Origin: Marchantia polymorpha subsp. ruderalis
Taxonomy: Eukaryota > Streptophyta > Marchantiopsida > Marchantiales > Marchantiaceae
Assembly: GCA_037833965.1 (NCBI GenBank)
Contig: AP031355.1
Coordinates: forward strand, 31,335,501 to 31,399,500
DNA: 64,000 nucleotides
Direction: 5' to 3'
Shown here: piece after piece, positions 37,656-49,229 of the stretch
Layout: each line of letters opens with the position of its first letter
How positions within the stretch are numbered: position 1 is the stretch's first letter
Program-made: the position numbers and the translations under genes
Notes under the pieces: model-generated
Databases searched by the model: none
Told to the model about the DNA's origin: nothing
The model's input: only the letters and a program-made list of their open reading frames with translations

Positions 37656-40239
37656 TGGCGCCCAAGAAGAGTGAGAAGGTGAGGAAATTGGTTCCCTTGA
37701 AGGTGCCGTATGAGGAATTGAGACCCTTCAGACACGAGTTGAGGAACTCGTGTCTGAACTGCGGCTAGAGTTCATTCTATGGAATTGGAATTGCGTCTCA
37801 GCGAGTATCTAGAAGGAGGTTATGGACAAGAGCGCGACCAAAGGCGAGGAGCTCTGCGGTATTTCCATGTTGTGGACCGTCGAGCATTGGACGAAAGTAA
37901 TGGGACCGTGCGCGGGAAGTTACAGAGACCTCCTGTTTGACAAGAATAGCGTAGGACTTACGCGCGTCGAGGAATTCTCTTACGGGACTCTCTTCGAGAC
38001 GGAAAGACAAGGAACGAATGGATGGAAGACTGTCGATTATAAGGATCCGAAGAGAAGGGCGATCGCGTTGGGGATCATGCACATCTTACGGCCAGCGCGC
38101 ACAACTTATGTGACGGTTTGGCAGGTGGGATTCTTCGAACGCATTTTGAAGGGACATCGCGTACATTGGGCAAGGATCTTTTACAATCTTGTCTGGGTAA
38201 ATGCGTTTGGTCGATGGACGGGATCAATGACCAACCATCTTACCCCCTTTCTGGTGCATTTCTATCGAGGAATGGGATTGCTTACGAGGGAGGAGAAAAA
38301 GCGATTTCCGAGGGAGCGAGAGAGCTTTACAATGGAGTCCAGTGAAGGGACCGAAGACGAGAACCGATCTCCCGCAATTCCGACACACACTACCGCTCGA
38401 GGACCAGTGCAGGTGGACGTGGTTCCAAGGTAGGAGCAGCCAGAGAGGCGAGTGACAAAGAAGAGGAAGGTCGTAAGCGATGATGAGGAAGAATTGGCCC
38501 ACACGGTAAGAAGGGTGGGTATGGAAGTGAGTGGAGCCAGACAGCATAGAGCTCGCGCAAGATCAAAGAAGAGGGCAAAACGGAGGATGGTGACAGTTGA
38601 GGTGTCAGATAGCAGTGTGAAGAAGACGGTGGCACCAATTGTCAACACATCCGAAGTCGCAAATAGCGAGGTAATGCGATCTGTGGAGTTAGGGGTACCT
38701 TCGGAGGCGTCAATTGAAGATCCGGCAGATATACCGGCAGAACCTTTGAACGAGGGAACGGAATTGGTAAGTCCGATTTCTTTGTCTTCGGAGCGGACAC
38801 GGTCTGCGCAAGGCGAAAGGACACCCCAGATGAAGATGAACGAGGACCTTGAGAAGGAGTTTACTATGAGCAAGGAGATTCTGGAACAAGTTGTCGCAAG
38901 GGTAGGAGGAACGGTGGTGGAAGCCGAGGGCACTACACTGCCGACGTCTCATGTGGAAGAGGTGAGACTCGAAGAAGGAAAGAAGACTTCGGGCGAAGAG
39001 GTGAAAACATTGGAAGTTACATTTCCTGAATTCTTGCAGGATAGTGTGGTACCATTATTGAAGTACTTGGACGGGAAGAGAAAGAAGTATGCTGTATCGA
39101 AGGAGCCAGGATTCTACGTTCAGATGATTAGGAACAGAACGAAGCTCAAGAGAGCAGTTGCAGTAAAGAGGGAGTGAGATTCCACGACTGCATTGGCACG
39201 GGAGCGAGCCACAACCTTGTCAACCGAGTGCGCGGCAGTGAAGGCGACATTGCGGGAGCGAGAAGCCCAGCTTCGGGAGAAGGAAACTGAGTGTGAAGTG
39301 CGGCAGCTGAATCTGAAGAAGGAATCAAGACGTTGTGCAGAGTTGGAAGAGACATGCGGAGGACTTCGTACCTCTAATGAGAATGCCCAGAAGGTAACAG
39401 TGGATTTGATGTCGAGGGTAAAGAAATCGAGGGAAGCCTACGATGCAACAGTCAAAAGGGCGGAGCGATTGATCGCGACAGCGGAGAAGCGAGAGAAGAA
39501 GCATATTGAAAACCTTGCTCAGCTGGAAGTCCGAAGAGCCGAAGAAGCTCGCATCGCCGACGAACTTCGGCGCAAGCTCGCAGGTACGAAGACGGCGGAG
39601 GAAGATCTTCGTAGGCAAATTTCAGAGATTGAGTCGAAGTGTGAAACTGAACTCCGACGTGCGGAGGAGCTATCAGCAATTCTGTCGGCAGGAAATCAGA
39701 AGCATGAAGTTGAGTTGAAGGATTGGGCCAAGAAATTGGCAGAGTATGAGTCGGCCAAGTCTTCGGAGGTCGAATGTAGATTAAAGGTTGAATCTGACTG
39801 TCGACGGTTACGAAAGCAATTAGGGAAGTCGGAGATGAGATCGGAAGAGAGGAGATGAGGATGAGATGAGGATGTCTATTGTCAGCTGCGGGAGGATTCA
39901 ACCGACGTGTTGAGATTGCGGTTAGAATAGTGCCTAAACGGATTTGCGATGTGGGGATTGGATTCGGTGAAGTGGTTCAAACTGGATCTGCTCGAGCGAC
40001 GGCTGATGAGCGCGAAGTCCAGTGGATTCGCAAGACACAAACAAATTGTAGAGTTAGTTAATTCATTTTCAGAGGAATTGAATGAGGCGCGCCAGAATGT
40101 AGAAGTTGAGATTGTAAACGTGTTGCGTAGATTAGGAGTAGAGAGTAGTTCAGACGATGCTGTAACCGTTACATCGGACGGCACAGCCCTTGAGGCCGAT
40201 TCGACTCAGGCGGTTGATATTCTAGAGTTGCCATTGTGA
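37656..40239 (+). pseudogene. Decayed long ORF with coiled-coil half, function unknown
   Basis: An ATG at 37656 opens MAPKKSEKVRKL in frame 3, then the frame breaks at a hairpin near 37727-37758. From 37822 one frame runs to 40239 with only five internal stops (38431, 39175, 39856, 39862 and one near 39925), a pattern of recent decay. The first part (37822-38433) is Trp-rich and globular-looking (HWARIFYNLVWVNAFG). Next comes a charged region with KKRKVVSDDEEE, like a nuclear signal. The stretch 39193-39858 is a long Glu/Arg/Lys coiled coil, and the tail is acidic. I do not recognise the family. GC content and codon use differ sharply from the Copia debris beside it, suggesting a separate repetitive element. 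It could be an extra ORF of an LTR element or a captured host gene. Confidence 0.6.
37727..37758. repeat. Perfect 14-bp hairpin at the frame break
   Basis: Arms 37727-37740 (TTCAGACACGAGTT) and 37745-37758 are exact reverse complements around a 4-base loop (GAGG). The hairpin sits exactly where the reading frame of the decayed ORF is lost. Confidence 0.9.
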
Positions 40240-40242
40240 ATA

Positions 40243-40276
40243 AAAAGGCCCAAGGCTCTTTCCTTGGGGGGCTTTT
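40243..40276 (+). terminator. Terminator-like hairpin just after the ORF stop
   Basis: Four bases past the TGA at 40237-40239 lies AAAAGGCCCAAGG, a 6-base loop, then CCTTGGGGGGCTTTT. CCCAAGG pairs with CCTTGGG, and after a small internal loop AAAAG pairs with CTTTT. The shape is that of an intrinsic terminator. In a plant retroelement it more likely marks an RNA structure at the 3' end of the element. That role is inferred from position only. Confidence 0.55.
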
Positions 40277-43200
40277 CTGTCAATTGACTTGTCTCAACTG
40301 TCATTCTCTCTTCGCTGTGTGTCCCTGTACTGGTGTGTGATCTAGACATCGAGCACGGCGCGCTCCTGTTTGTCGAAGTTACCGCGATAGGAGTTGTGAA
40401 TATTTGTCCTGAATGTCTTGGGTAGCATGGGGTTACTGCGGGATTTAAGCAAGTTCGGGTCTATGTATTCGGGTCAGTGTTTTGAGATGTATGCAGTGCT
40501 GGGAAGTTTCCCCCTAAAATATAAGTGTGAGATCGCTTGCGATTCTTGCAGGTTGTGTTTGGAAAGTTTCAGGTTCTGAGTACGGTTTTGCACTACCTTC
40601 TGAGTCTTCGGCTCTGGCTGAGTATTGTCTTCTGGGAGTAGCATTGGCCTAAGAAGTAAAACTTCGTAATAGAATGATATCTTGTGACAAATCGTGACTT
40701 TTGTGTTTGTCTCTGTACTCGTGGGATCGGATCTATACCATTATGCTCCATTTTGGTATTTGTCTGTTATTACAATTATATAGTTACTCTACAAGAAGTA
40801 TTACATCAGAACAATATACTCCATAGTATATTGTCCCAATGACATGAATTAACAAGTAGATTGTTAGTGAAGATTCAAGTTAACTAACCCAAATAACCAG
40901 GTCTTAGTAAATTATACTCCTGACAATATAACTTGGCGAAATGTAGCTTGCCTCAAACATTGTTTTCAAATTTTTTATTAAACCCTGATGTTTTTTTGGA
41001 TGTAGCTAAAGATGAACCAGGTACTTCTTGGCGTGAACAACACTTCCAAATGCAGAAGTGAAAGAGTGGATTATAGCATTTGAAAGTTTTGACAATTCTT
41101 GATGGGATATGATTTTTATATCCACTTAACAACACTTTGCACTAATGCATAGATCTCTATAAATCTTGTTGTAATCATGCATCAATATACATCTAGCAGT
41201 TTTGAATTCATCTGATTTTCCTAATTTTATCTTCATGATTTTAGATAAACTATAACATTTTAAGTGTTAAACTTGTAGAACATGTATTTTTGCTACACAC
41301 TTATGTATCTAGTAGAGAAAGCAGATTTATTCCAGAAATTGTAATTAATGATGAGTTTCCGAACTATTTGTTTTATAAAACGGAGTACAAGTAAACACAA
41401 TATATGGATTTTTTAGATATGAGTGAACCATATAATTAGCAAAAGCTCTGACTGCAAAGTAATGCATGATGTTTGTAGATAAATTGTCACCGTATCAGCT
41501 GGAAAATGAGATAATGTTCATCCTAAGTCATATTGTACATTTATACTTTATATCATAGTTACACTTAAAAGTTGCACCTGTGATATAAATAATGAAATTG
41601 ACTCAATTCTTGCAAGCTAAACGTTGCAAGACGACCACTTTAATTCAAACACGAATGGTTTAACAAAGAAATAACATAAGTTACTTTGCAAGATCTTGGA
41701 TGCCGTAAATTGTATTTACGATTTATTTTGGTGTCTGAATGAAGGTATCTGAAATTTTCTACCAAGATATCTTCAAATGGTGATAAATTCTATCTTTCAA
41801 ACTAAAAGTATTAGGGGCGCATCTTATTACATGTGCATCTTGTATCATTTTGATCAATTGTAAAAAAGTAGAGGCGAATTGATGAGAAAACTTATCCATA
41901 ATAATAAGTACTACTTCTTGCGACTTATAATTTGGAAAATTTAATTATATATATATATATATATATAATCTTGGATACGAATATTCTTGCAAATTAAAAG
42001 CTGGAAAAAAAATCACAACATTATATTTATAAAGAAAATATGTGCAAATATATATAAGAAATATTATTATGAAAATTAGTGTAATATTTTCTTATTCTAT
42101 TTTTTAACCCCCCCAATTGCATGTCAACTATCTCGTCTCATATATCTACTAATCAAGAATTAGATTCAATTTTTCATGATTAAGTACATAAGTTACTTTG
42201 TAGTGGTTTAAAGACATCTCCAGATCTAAATGATCTAACTATCTGTGACCAATATTGTTGACACAAATCCTCCATCTAATCCTCCATTACAGATTTTCCA
42301 AAGGTTTCTAAATAGAATCATAATGTGGCTACGTTTCTATAACACTAGATTTTACTAATGTTTTTCAAATTAAATCCACAACAAGTATTTTTTCTCTTTA
42401 GAATCATGTATGTTTGAAGATCTAACTCTCTTGTTTAGTGAGTAACTTTGGTGTAGATTCTAGTTATGCATCTTATAAGTATGTTATGGTTGTAAACCCT
42501 GATCATGCATTTTGTGATCATATCATTTTGCTGGACCAAGGATGTCATCTGTGGGTATACAATGACTTTTGATTAAAAAAACAAGCTCTTTAGTATTGAT
42601 ATGAAAATTTCCGAAAAAAGTGTGTGTATTTAAGGAAGTTTAAGTAGAAGTGGGAAAAAAGAGTACCTCAGTGTCCTGGGAATAAGCAACTAGGTGCAAG
42701 AATGTAAATATCACGCTCAAAACAGAGTGAAGACTAGATCGAAGATTGACATTTTGAGATTCTTCCCTGGAATCTGTGCTCAGGTAGAGAATACCGTTGT
42801 CTCAAAGCTTCAGAATACGGTAGATGGATTGCTGTGTGAGTGGCGAGCTGATGGCGCTATGGGATCAGGCGTGATTGGAGATATGTGAAGGTCGAGCTCA
42901 GAAAGTGGCAAGTCCAATTGGGCTAAGGGTCAACAAAGGATGAATATTTCGAATACAAAAAAGTATGTAAATAATTATTTTCTCCTCGAACTATCATATG
43001 GTTAGTCACAGATATTTTCTTTCTTCATTTGTAACTTCCTTGCATGTACAGCCGTTGACCTTGCAGAACTTTGTCTCGGGTCCAAAAACTTGGCCACTCG
43101 TGATAGCCTATGGAATATGTCGCCTTAACATCAGCTTACCAGCCCATCAGATCCAGATTGCTGTAAGTTGCTACGATCCAAAATTGAACTCAAAACGAAG

Positions 43201-43326
43201 TTCTTTATTATAATACTCCGCTCCACTCTACATAATAAAGATCTCAACTCATTGTACCTATTGGCACACATCCTTTCCTGCAGGCAATGCGAGTAATCTC
43301 CATACGCTTAGCTGTAAAATTGGCAA
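40277..43326. other. Intergenic region between decayed element and MNS3
   Basis: The first 400 bases keep the GC-richer composition of the decayed element and may be its 3' untranslated end. The rest is AT-rich, with a TA dinucleotide run at about 41944-41967 and an ORF of 64 codons at 42694 that I do not recognise. The 3' UTR of the minus-strand mannosidase lies at the right end. Confidence 0.4.
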
Positions 43327-46300
43327 TCAGCTTGAGGTGGCCTTTGCTTTGGAGCTAAACGTTTGTTTGTTCCTTCGAACATTTCCAGACGTAGGTACTA
43401 TAATTGGCAGCGGATGTGCTTCAGTGTTAAAGACGTACTTATCTAAAGGTAGAACGCTGCGGTCACTAAACAATAGATACAAATACTTCAAAGTTTCGCC
43501 GAGGAAAAAAGTTTCCATTTTATCTCTCTGTTTAGCTGGAACACTCGTCACACTTTCCAGTGAAGTGTAGCCTCCGGTACTGACCTTAGTGTGAGCCTCA
43601 AATGCTTGAAAAATGCTCCAACCCCACTCTCGATACCTGCAGCAAAGGGGAGCTTTGAATTACTTTATGGCAAGTGCACCCTCTGGTTTCTCTTGGGGTC
43701 TGATACCACTTGGATAGTATCCACAAATGCACGTGATCTACTGCAAGGGGTGAACATTCGAGGGAAAGAACGCAAACAGACCAAACAGTCTGCTGACAAA
43801 TTCTCGAATCATATGTCCTATAATCGAAGATAAGGACCAACAAGTAGCACTATTTGACAAGCAGCAGCGAGCATCAACAAGATGACAGAAAATGCATTCG
43901 ATCTGCGCCGGCACGGGATGAAAACATCAAAGCTGCGGTTTAAGCCTTCGCGGTAAATTTGAGCCGACCTCAGGGACAGCTGAATGCCAAGCATCACTTT
44001 GCCATGACAGAAAACTCGGCGGCGTTTCCAAGTGCGTACCAAGGTACATACAACCCTGCCCGATATCGCGCAATGGCGATATTGCATCACCTAATGCATC
44101 TGCGGGCTATCAGGCAAAGGCGAGCGGACAAGCGTGGGCTTCCTACACAGACTTCCATCACCTAAAGGCTAGCCACTCTATAATCAAAAGCACATAACTA
44201 CAACGTGACATGAGTTTTCCCAATTTTTCTTGGAAAAATAGCAAACTATTAAATGAGTATGAAGTGCAACAGTCAGGTGTTAATATAGATATATTTACAT
44301 CCAAGATAAAAGACACGGAAAGAGGAAACTAATATTTTCATCCTCGGAAGGGACGTCATTGTTCAGCAAGACAAACAAGCCCGGGAGGACGAAGGCAAGT
44401 GTAAGTTTAGCTAAGGATGAAATATATTGCGTATCTTCGAGGCAGGATTGATCTACAACTCTCCCGCACCAGAGTACATCATCGAATAGATAACACATTA
44501 CATGATCAATCGCAAGGGCTAACATGCATGGGGACCAAACAGCTCGGGACAAAGTGAGATAGCTTTCCGGTGACAGCAAAGTAATAATGAAAACTATGAA
44601 AAATACCAAGAACATGAATGAACACAACTGTAAAATGTATGGGCCAAAGTAAGGACCACACGTGGGAATATCTTCCATAGACAACAAACCGATGCAACTG
44701 AAAGCGAAAGACTATGCTACGAGGATCGAGCACTAAGCAAATTAGATTATCCGATCATCTAGAAACAAGTAGAGGGCGAGAAGGTGTGAAAGCTAAGACA
44801 GCAGTATGGAACAGCAAGTCCGATACAAGAAAGGTACCCATTGAACAGCAACAGTACTCAAACTGGAAGCGTCAGATTCCTGTAACCTAAGCCATGCTGC
44901 ACTATCATTAGATACCGAGGTCCTTACGAATCTGCGCTGGACTGCGCGCGGGCGGCGAATAACTCGAAGCCCAACGTAAGCTGGGCTTCTAGTCCCAAAG
45001 ACACATCCATCGCTGTCGCTACGACCTATGTCAAACAATGCCTGACACTGTCAAACTATGAAGCTATAGTGCATTATGACCAGAAATAAGACCAACAGAG
45101 CCGAGAGTGTAGATAACAGTGAGAAGGATGAACAGGTGAGGAGTCAACCAAACATGGAAACAGTATGTACTACCAAGGGTATGTCCAATGAAACCAATCG
45201 AAGAATTGATACCTTGCTATGAAAATGTACAAAGTGAGAATGATATAGCATAGTAGAAAAAACTAGCAAGATGGCTGTAGCGCCCTCACACCGAAAGGTT
45301 GTGTATAGAATAATACACACTGAAGAGAATTATATAGTAGTAGAATCTACTACTGGAATGTTCGAATCGAGGTTGATTAAATGCTCTTTCGCCCAGAGGT
45401 GGTTATTGGAGAGACAGAGCGGGTTGTATTAACATACACTAAATAGTAATTCAGGCTGAAGATTGTCTCCATTCGACAACGTTTTGGTACAGATGAATTT
45501 AAGGCAAGAAAGCACCGAGTGACCACAATCTAAACATGCATACAGAATAATGAGACCTGAATGGAAATAGCAAGTGACCACAGCGCGAACATACAATCCA
45601 GCCCCCAACAACGAGATTATTAGAACCAACCGGTGGCCTATAGGAGGCTGAATTCACCTCATGAAAGGGAAGTGTAAATTCTCAAAGTATTAACCAACAA
45701 GCTGTGGTGTCCATGGACATCAGCAGACAAAAGCCATTATCCTCCACGTAAGCACCATGACTTCATCAAGCCATAATGGTGTCGAACTAGCCAGCATCTC
45801 TTTCCACGAGTTTCCAAATCAAACTGTTCGGTAGATCTCACATACTCTTCCTACTTTGTCTAACTCCTCATTGGACAGAATCATAATGTGGGAGTAATGG
45901 ATGAGAAAGGAGGAAAGCGTCTGATTCACAGGATGTCAAGGTCAGGACGGAAAAAACATCTCACCTTAAATCTTCCTAAAGCTTGCAGTAACGGGATGGA
46001 AACCTCATTCAACGTTACCAGTACAGAAACAGCATCCGATAGAAGACAAGTGTCATCTACCCAACATTCAGCGATTTCTATAGATTTCACCCTCTCAATC
46101 TCCCCACCAGGAATGAGAAACGTTCAGACAGAACATAAGAAGTGAAGTTTGACTCAACAGTGCGGCCTACGTACTACCTTTCCACTTTCACTTGAACTTT
46201 CTTAATTATTCTATTCTTTATTGCACGTTTCTAATTAATCCTTGGCATTTGAAGCTTTTAGCTAGGAGATTGTGGGTACCACACGTGTCTTTCAAACCCA

Positions 46301-49229
46301 TTTGTGTCCCATACTTCACTGCATGCGTAGGCTGGTGCATACATATCTTAATGACTCCAAATGGCGAGTACGAATGTCTTGGAAGAGTTGCACATACCAA
46401 TTTTAGCAGAAATGGCACCATGACAAGAAGCTAAGGTAAAAAAAGTGGTTGAGCGTTATCTAACCAGCTGCACTAACCAGATCGCCTTCTTCCGTTTCAT
46501 ACAAATAAGCCGTTAGGTAAGTTTCAAAGTTCCAATCTTGTGCAGCTTCATGGTGGTCGTAGGGCTTCCAGCTATGTGGACTACATATAAGTTCAGAGAG
46601 GTATGGGGCAAAGAGCATAGACACTTACTTGATTTCTCCTGTCACCCGGTAGAGCACAAATAGAGACTCGACGGTTTCCGGCCTCAGAAGATTATGTCGA
46701 TCAAGATGATGAATTTGTATATCAACTCCATACTCAGCATCTTTTTTCCCACCATCCATGCCGTTCTGTGCTTGTTCCTTTACACAAGATCAAGTTAGAA
46801 AACTTTTCAGTCTATAATTGCGGCCTATAACACCTTGTCATCGAGACGGGACTTCTTAAACACAATACAACGGCATGCTTAGATTAAGAATTCCAGAGAT
46901 TTGATTACTGCTTACATCCAAGTTGAAATAAGCAATCTCCGGCGCCAGCCCTGTTGCAGTTACAGCATACATCTGGTAACAAGTGTGGCACAAATCTTCT
47001 GCAAGCTTTAGATCTTGTAGATCCCTCTCGTTCATAAAACCCTGGCGCAAAGCTTGATCTTTCGTCATGCCCCGAGTAGCACCCAGTGCTAGTGTTCCTG
47101 CCAAGAAGCACACCTACGTATGCACACAAAAAAAACAGATTTAGTGTCAACTAATTTCTCATGTCAGCAGAAAAGCATGCTCCTGTCTACATGTCACCCG
47201 TTGGTTATTTAAGTCAAGGATGACATCTAGGAGTCTTGTTTTGTGTTGTCTGCAACTCTTCTACCCACACAAGATGCTTAGAAGACCAATGTCAAAAACA
47301 CTCTCTCATGTAGGCGGACTCTCAAAACTAAATATGCGATATTGATATGGAGATGGTAGCGCGAATTAACATATAGCACTGATATTGATAATGACACTGT
47401 AGCTATGTCAATACCAGATGGTCCATTTTCGGACTGAAGTTCCCTGTGATCCCGTTTGGAAGTTCACCAACAAAGACAAGACCTTTGGGCTGTGACTTCT
47501 TGACTAAAAGGTGCTTGACACCGGACATTGCTTCCTCATACATTTCGCGTAGGTATGTCACTGCGGACGCTTCAGAGTCAGCACCACCTTGCTGTAACCA
47601 GACTTTGAGTAAGTACTCATAGTAGCTGTCACCCCGAGAGCCCAACCGTATATTGTTCCCGATAAACTCTCCTGATTTTGGGCTGGAATCCATCAACAAA
47701 AAGTTATAATTACCTCCAAGAAACCTGCTTTTTAACCTCAACAGTCAACTTGTGTTTTCATTTCCAACCAAAACTGACGACTGCACTTTAAAAAACCACG
47801 TACCCTATGAGTCCATAGAATCGGAACAACGCAAAAGCAAGGTTCAAAGAGTCAATTCGACGTGATCCCTCCGACCTAACAACCTGAACTTTAGCGGCCC
47901 TTATAATCGTAACAACAAGCTCGCCTAGATATACACCTGATAAATATTGGTACCAAACCCTCAGCCTTTGGTAGACCTTTCATATGCTCAAATACTCGCA
48001 TCGCCGATTTGCCATATTTAGGATCACCAGATACATGGCTGAGATACCAAAACTCCATTTGCACTGTTGCTGCTTCTGCAGTACTACTAGCTCCACCATC
48101 GAAACCAGCTGCATGGGCACTCTTCTCCCTCAGATTAACATCTGAGAAGGGAATATCAGAAGGACTCATTGAAAATGCACTATGAAGCCTGTCTCCCAGA
48201 TCGATTGCTCTTTCCAAGAAGACTTTTGGATTTGTACCATACTTGGGAGCAGTCTCTTTTTCTCCACCAAGTAAATTGTATGCGCTCAGAAGGCCACCCA
48301 GGATCCGGATGGTGGTCTCAAAAAGATTCACCTGTCCCTTATCCTGAAGCTTACCAGGAAGCTCGGTCTCTATCCAATATGCGGCATCCTGCACCACTTC
48401 GTCACAGTCCATAATGATAGCAGTATCTAAAGCATCTATAACAGTAGCTCCGAGTCCTCCAAGTCCATCCACCCCTCGCTTACTCAGAGGTTTCAGCTCA
48501 TCATATCCCATTGCATAATCTTTGTAACCTTTCCATGCATGTCTGAAAGCTGTTTTCACCTCTTCTTGTCGTTGTCTCCAGACTAGTTCTTCAGCATGAA
48601 ACAGGTCTTTCACTGTAACTTCCGTTTCATTGAGAAACCCACCTTTTTTCAAATCGTCTCTCTCTTGTCCTGTCATAAATAATGTATCCTTCGCAATCCT
48701 GGCTTTCCTCCACATTTCTCCCGGGGGAGACTTAAGCTGTGCTTTGGCCAGTCCTTGGTTTTCAGAACCACGAAGAAGAGCCTTCGAAGGAGGCGTATGC
48801 GTCACAGCAATGTAGCAAATTCCCATGAAAAGTAAAATAGCTATAAATTTTCCAATGCTGCATGATGTGAAGTTCTTTCCACCGATAGATGAGAGCCCTG
48901 TTTGGAGCGCCACCTGCATATATCATTTCAACTTAAAGTCCTCACATGAACGGGCGAACAGCGGCGAACTTTCCACAGAAGTCTTTGTTCAATTTCATCA
49001 GTTTCTAAACAATATCCCGGAAAAGTGAAAAGACTCTTCCCTGTTATCGGCATGCATTGTGCTGTTCCCTGCAATTCTTGAAGACTCCTTCCTTGAAAAA
49101 TGAAAAAAAAAATGCAATCGAATGATCAACGATCCTCACCTGAACTGGCGAACGTCGGCGAACTTTTGCGTTGTCATAAAGCGTATCGTTCGCTCCTGGT
49201 CGAGTGAAAGAGGGGAGGACCGACCCCAT
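43327..49229 (-). CDS. MNS3: Class I mannosyl-oligosaccharide alpha-1,2-mannosidase (GH47), MNS3-like
   Basis: Six minus-strand exons: 49229-49140, 48913-47937, 47682-47415, 47113-46916, 46777-46629 and 43636-43327, all GT-AG, giving 663 residues. The protein is a type II membrane protein: a short cytoplasmic tail ([14 protein letters not shown]), a membrane anchor near 50-67, a stem, then the GH47 domain. Visible motifs are [18 protein letters not shown] (153-170), FETTIR with the expected acid Glu229, [10 protein letters not shown] (near 374), RPETVES with Glu545, and NTEAHP with the calcium-binding Thr632. It trims alpha-1,2-linked mannose from N-glycans early in the secretory pathway (family knowledge). 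MNS3 type is chosen over MNS1/2 for the YDNAK tail and [13 protein letters not shown] segment, recalled rather than aligned. Intron 5 is about 3 kb, far longer than the others. An alternative start at 48919 would lose the tail and overlap the acceptor site. The C-terminus is 24 residues longer than I expect after HPLPI. Confidence 0.93.
48939..48972. repeat. Intronic copy of the MNS3 exon 1 splice-donor region
   Basis: This 34-bp stretch in MNS3 intron 1 matches 49133-49166, the end of exon 1 with its donor, at 30 of 34 positions. On the sense strand the real junction is CAG|GTGAGG and the copy reads CAT|GTGAGG, so the GT is kept. The copy would encode KVRRCSPVH in place of [10 protein letters not shown] saw no in-frame ATG just upstream of it. 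Confidence 0.85.

Noticed and set aside
38262..38933. 223-codon minus-strand ORF
   Set aside because: Antisense to the decayed coiled-coil ORF, Ser/Leu-rich as expected of a shadow of Glu/Arg-rich coding.
44295..44687. 130-codon minus-strand hydrophobic ORF in MNS3 intron 5
   Set aside because: No recognisable family and no splice signals joining it to MNS3 exons; kept only as a note on the long intron.
45361..45373. GTTCGAATC motif like a tRNA T-loop
   Set aside because: No acceptor stem or anticodon arm could be built around it.
48917..48919. ATG at 48919 as the MNS3 start
   Set aside because: This ATG is part of the TATATGCAG acceptor of intron 1. An upstream exon with the MNS3-type YDNAK tail joins in frame at 48913.
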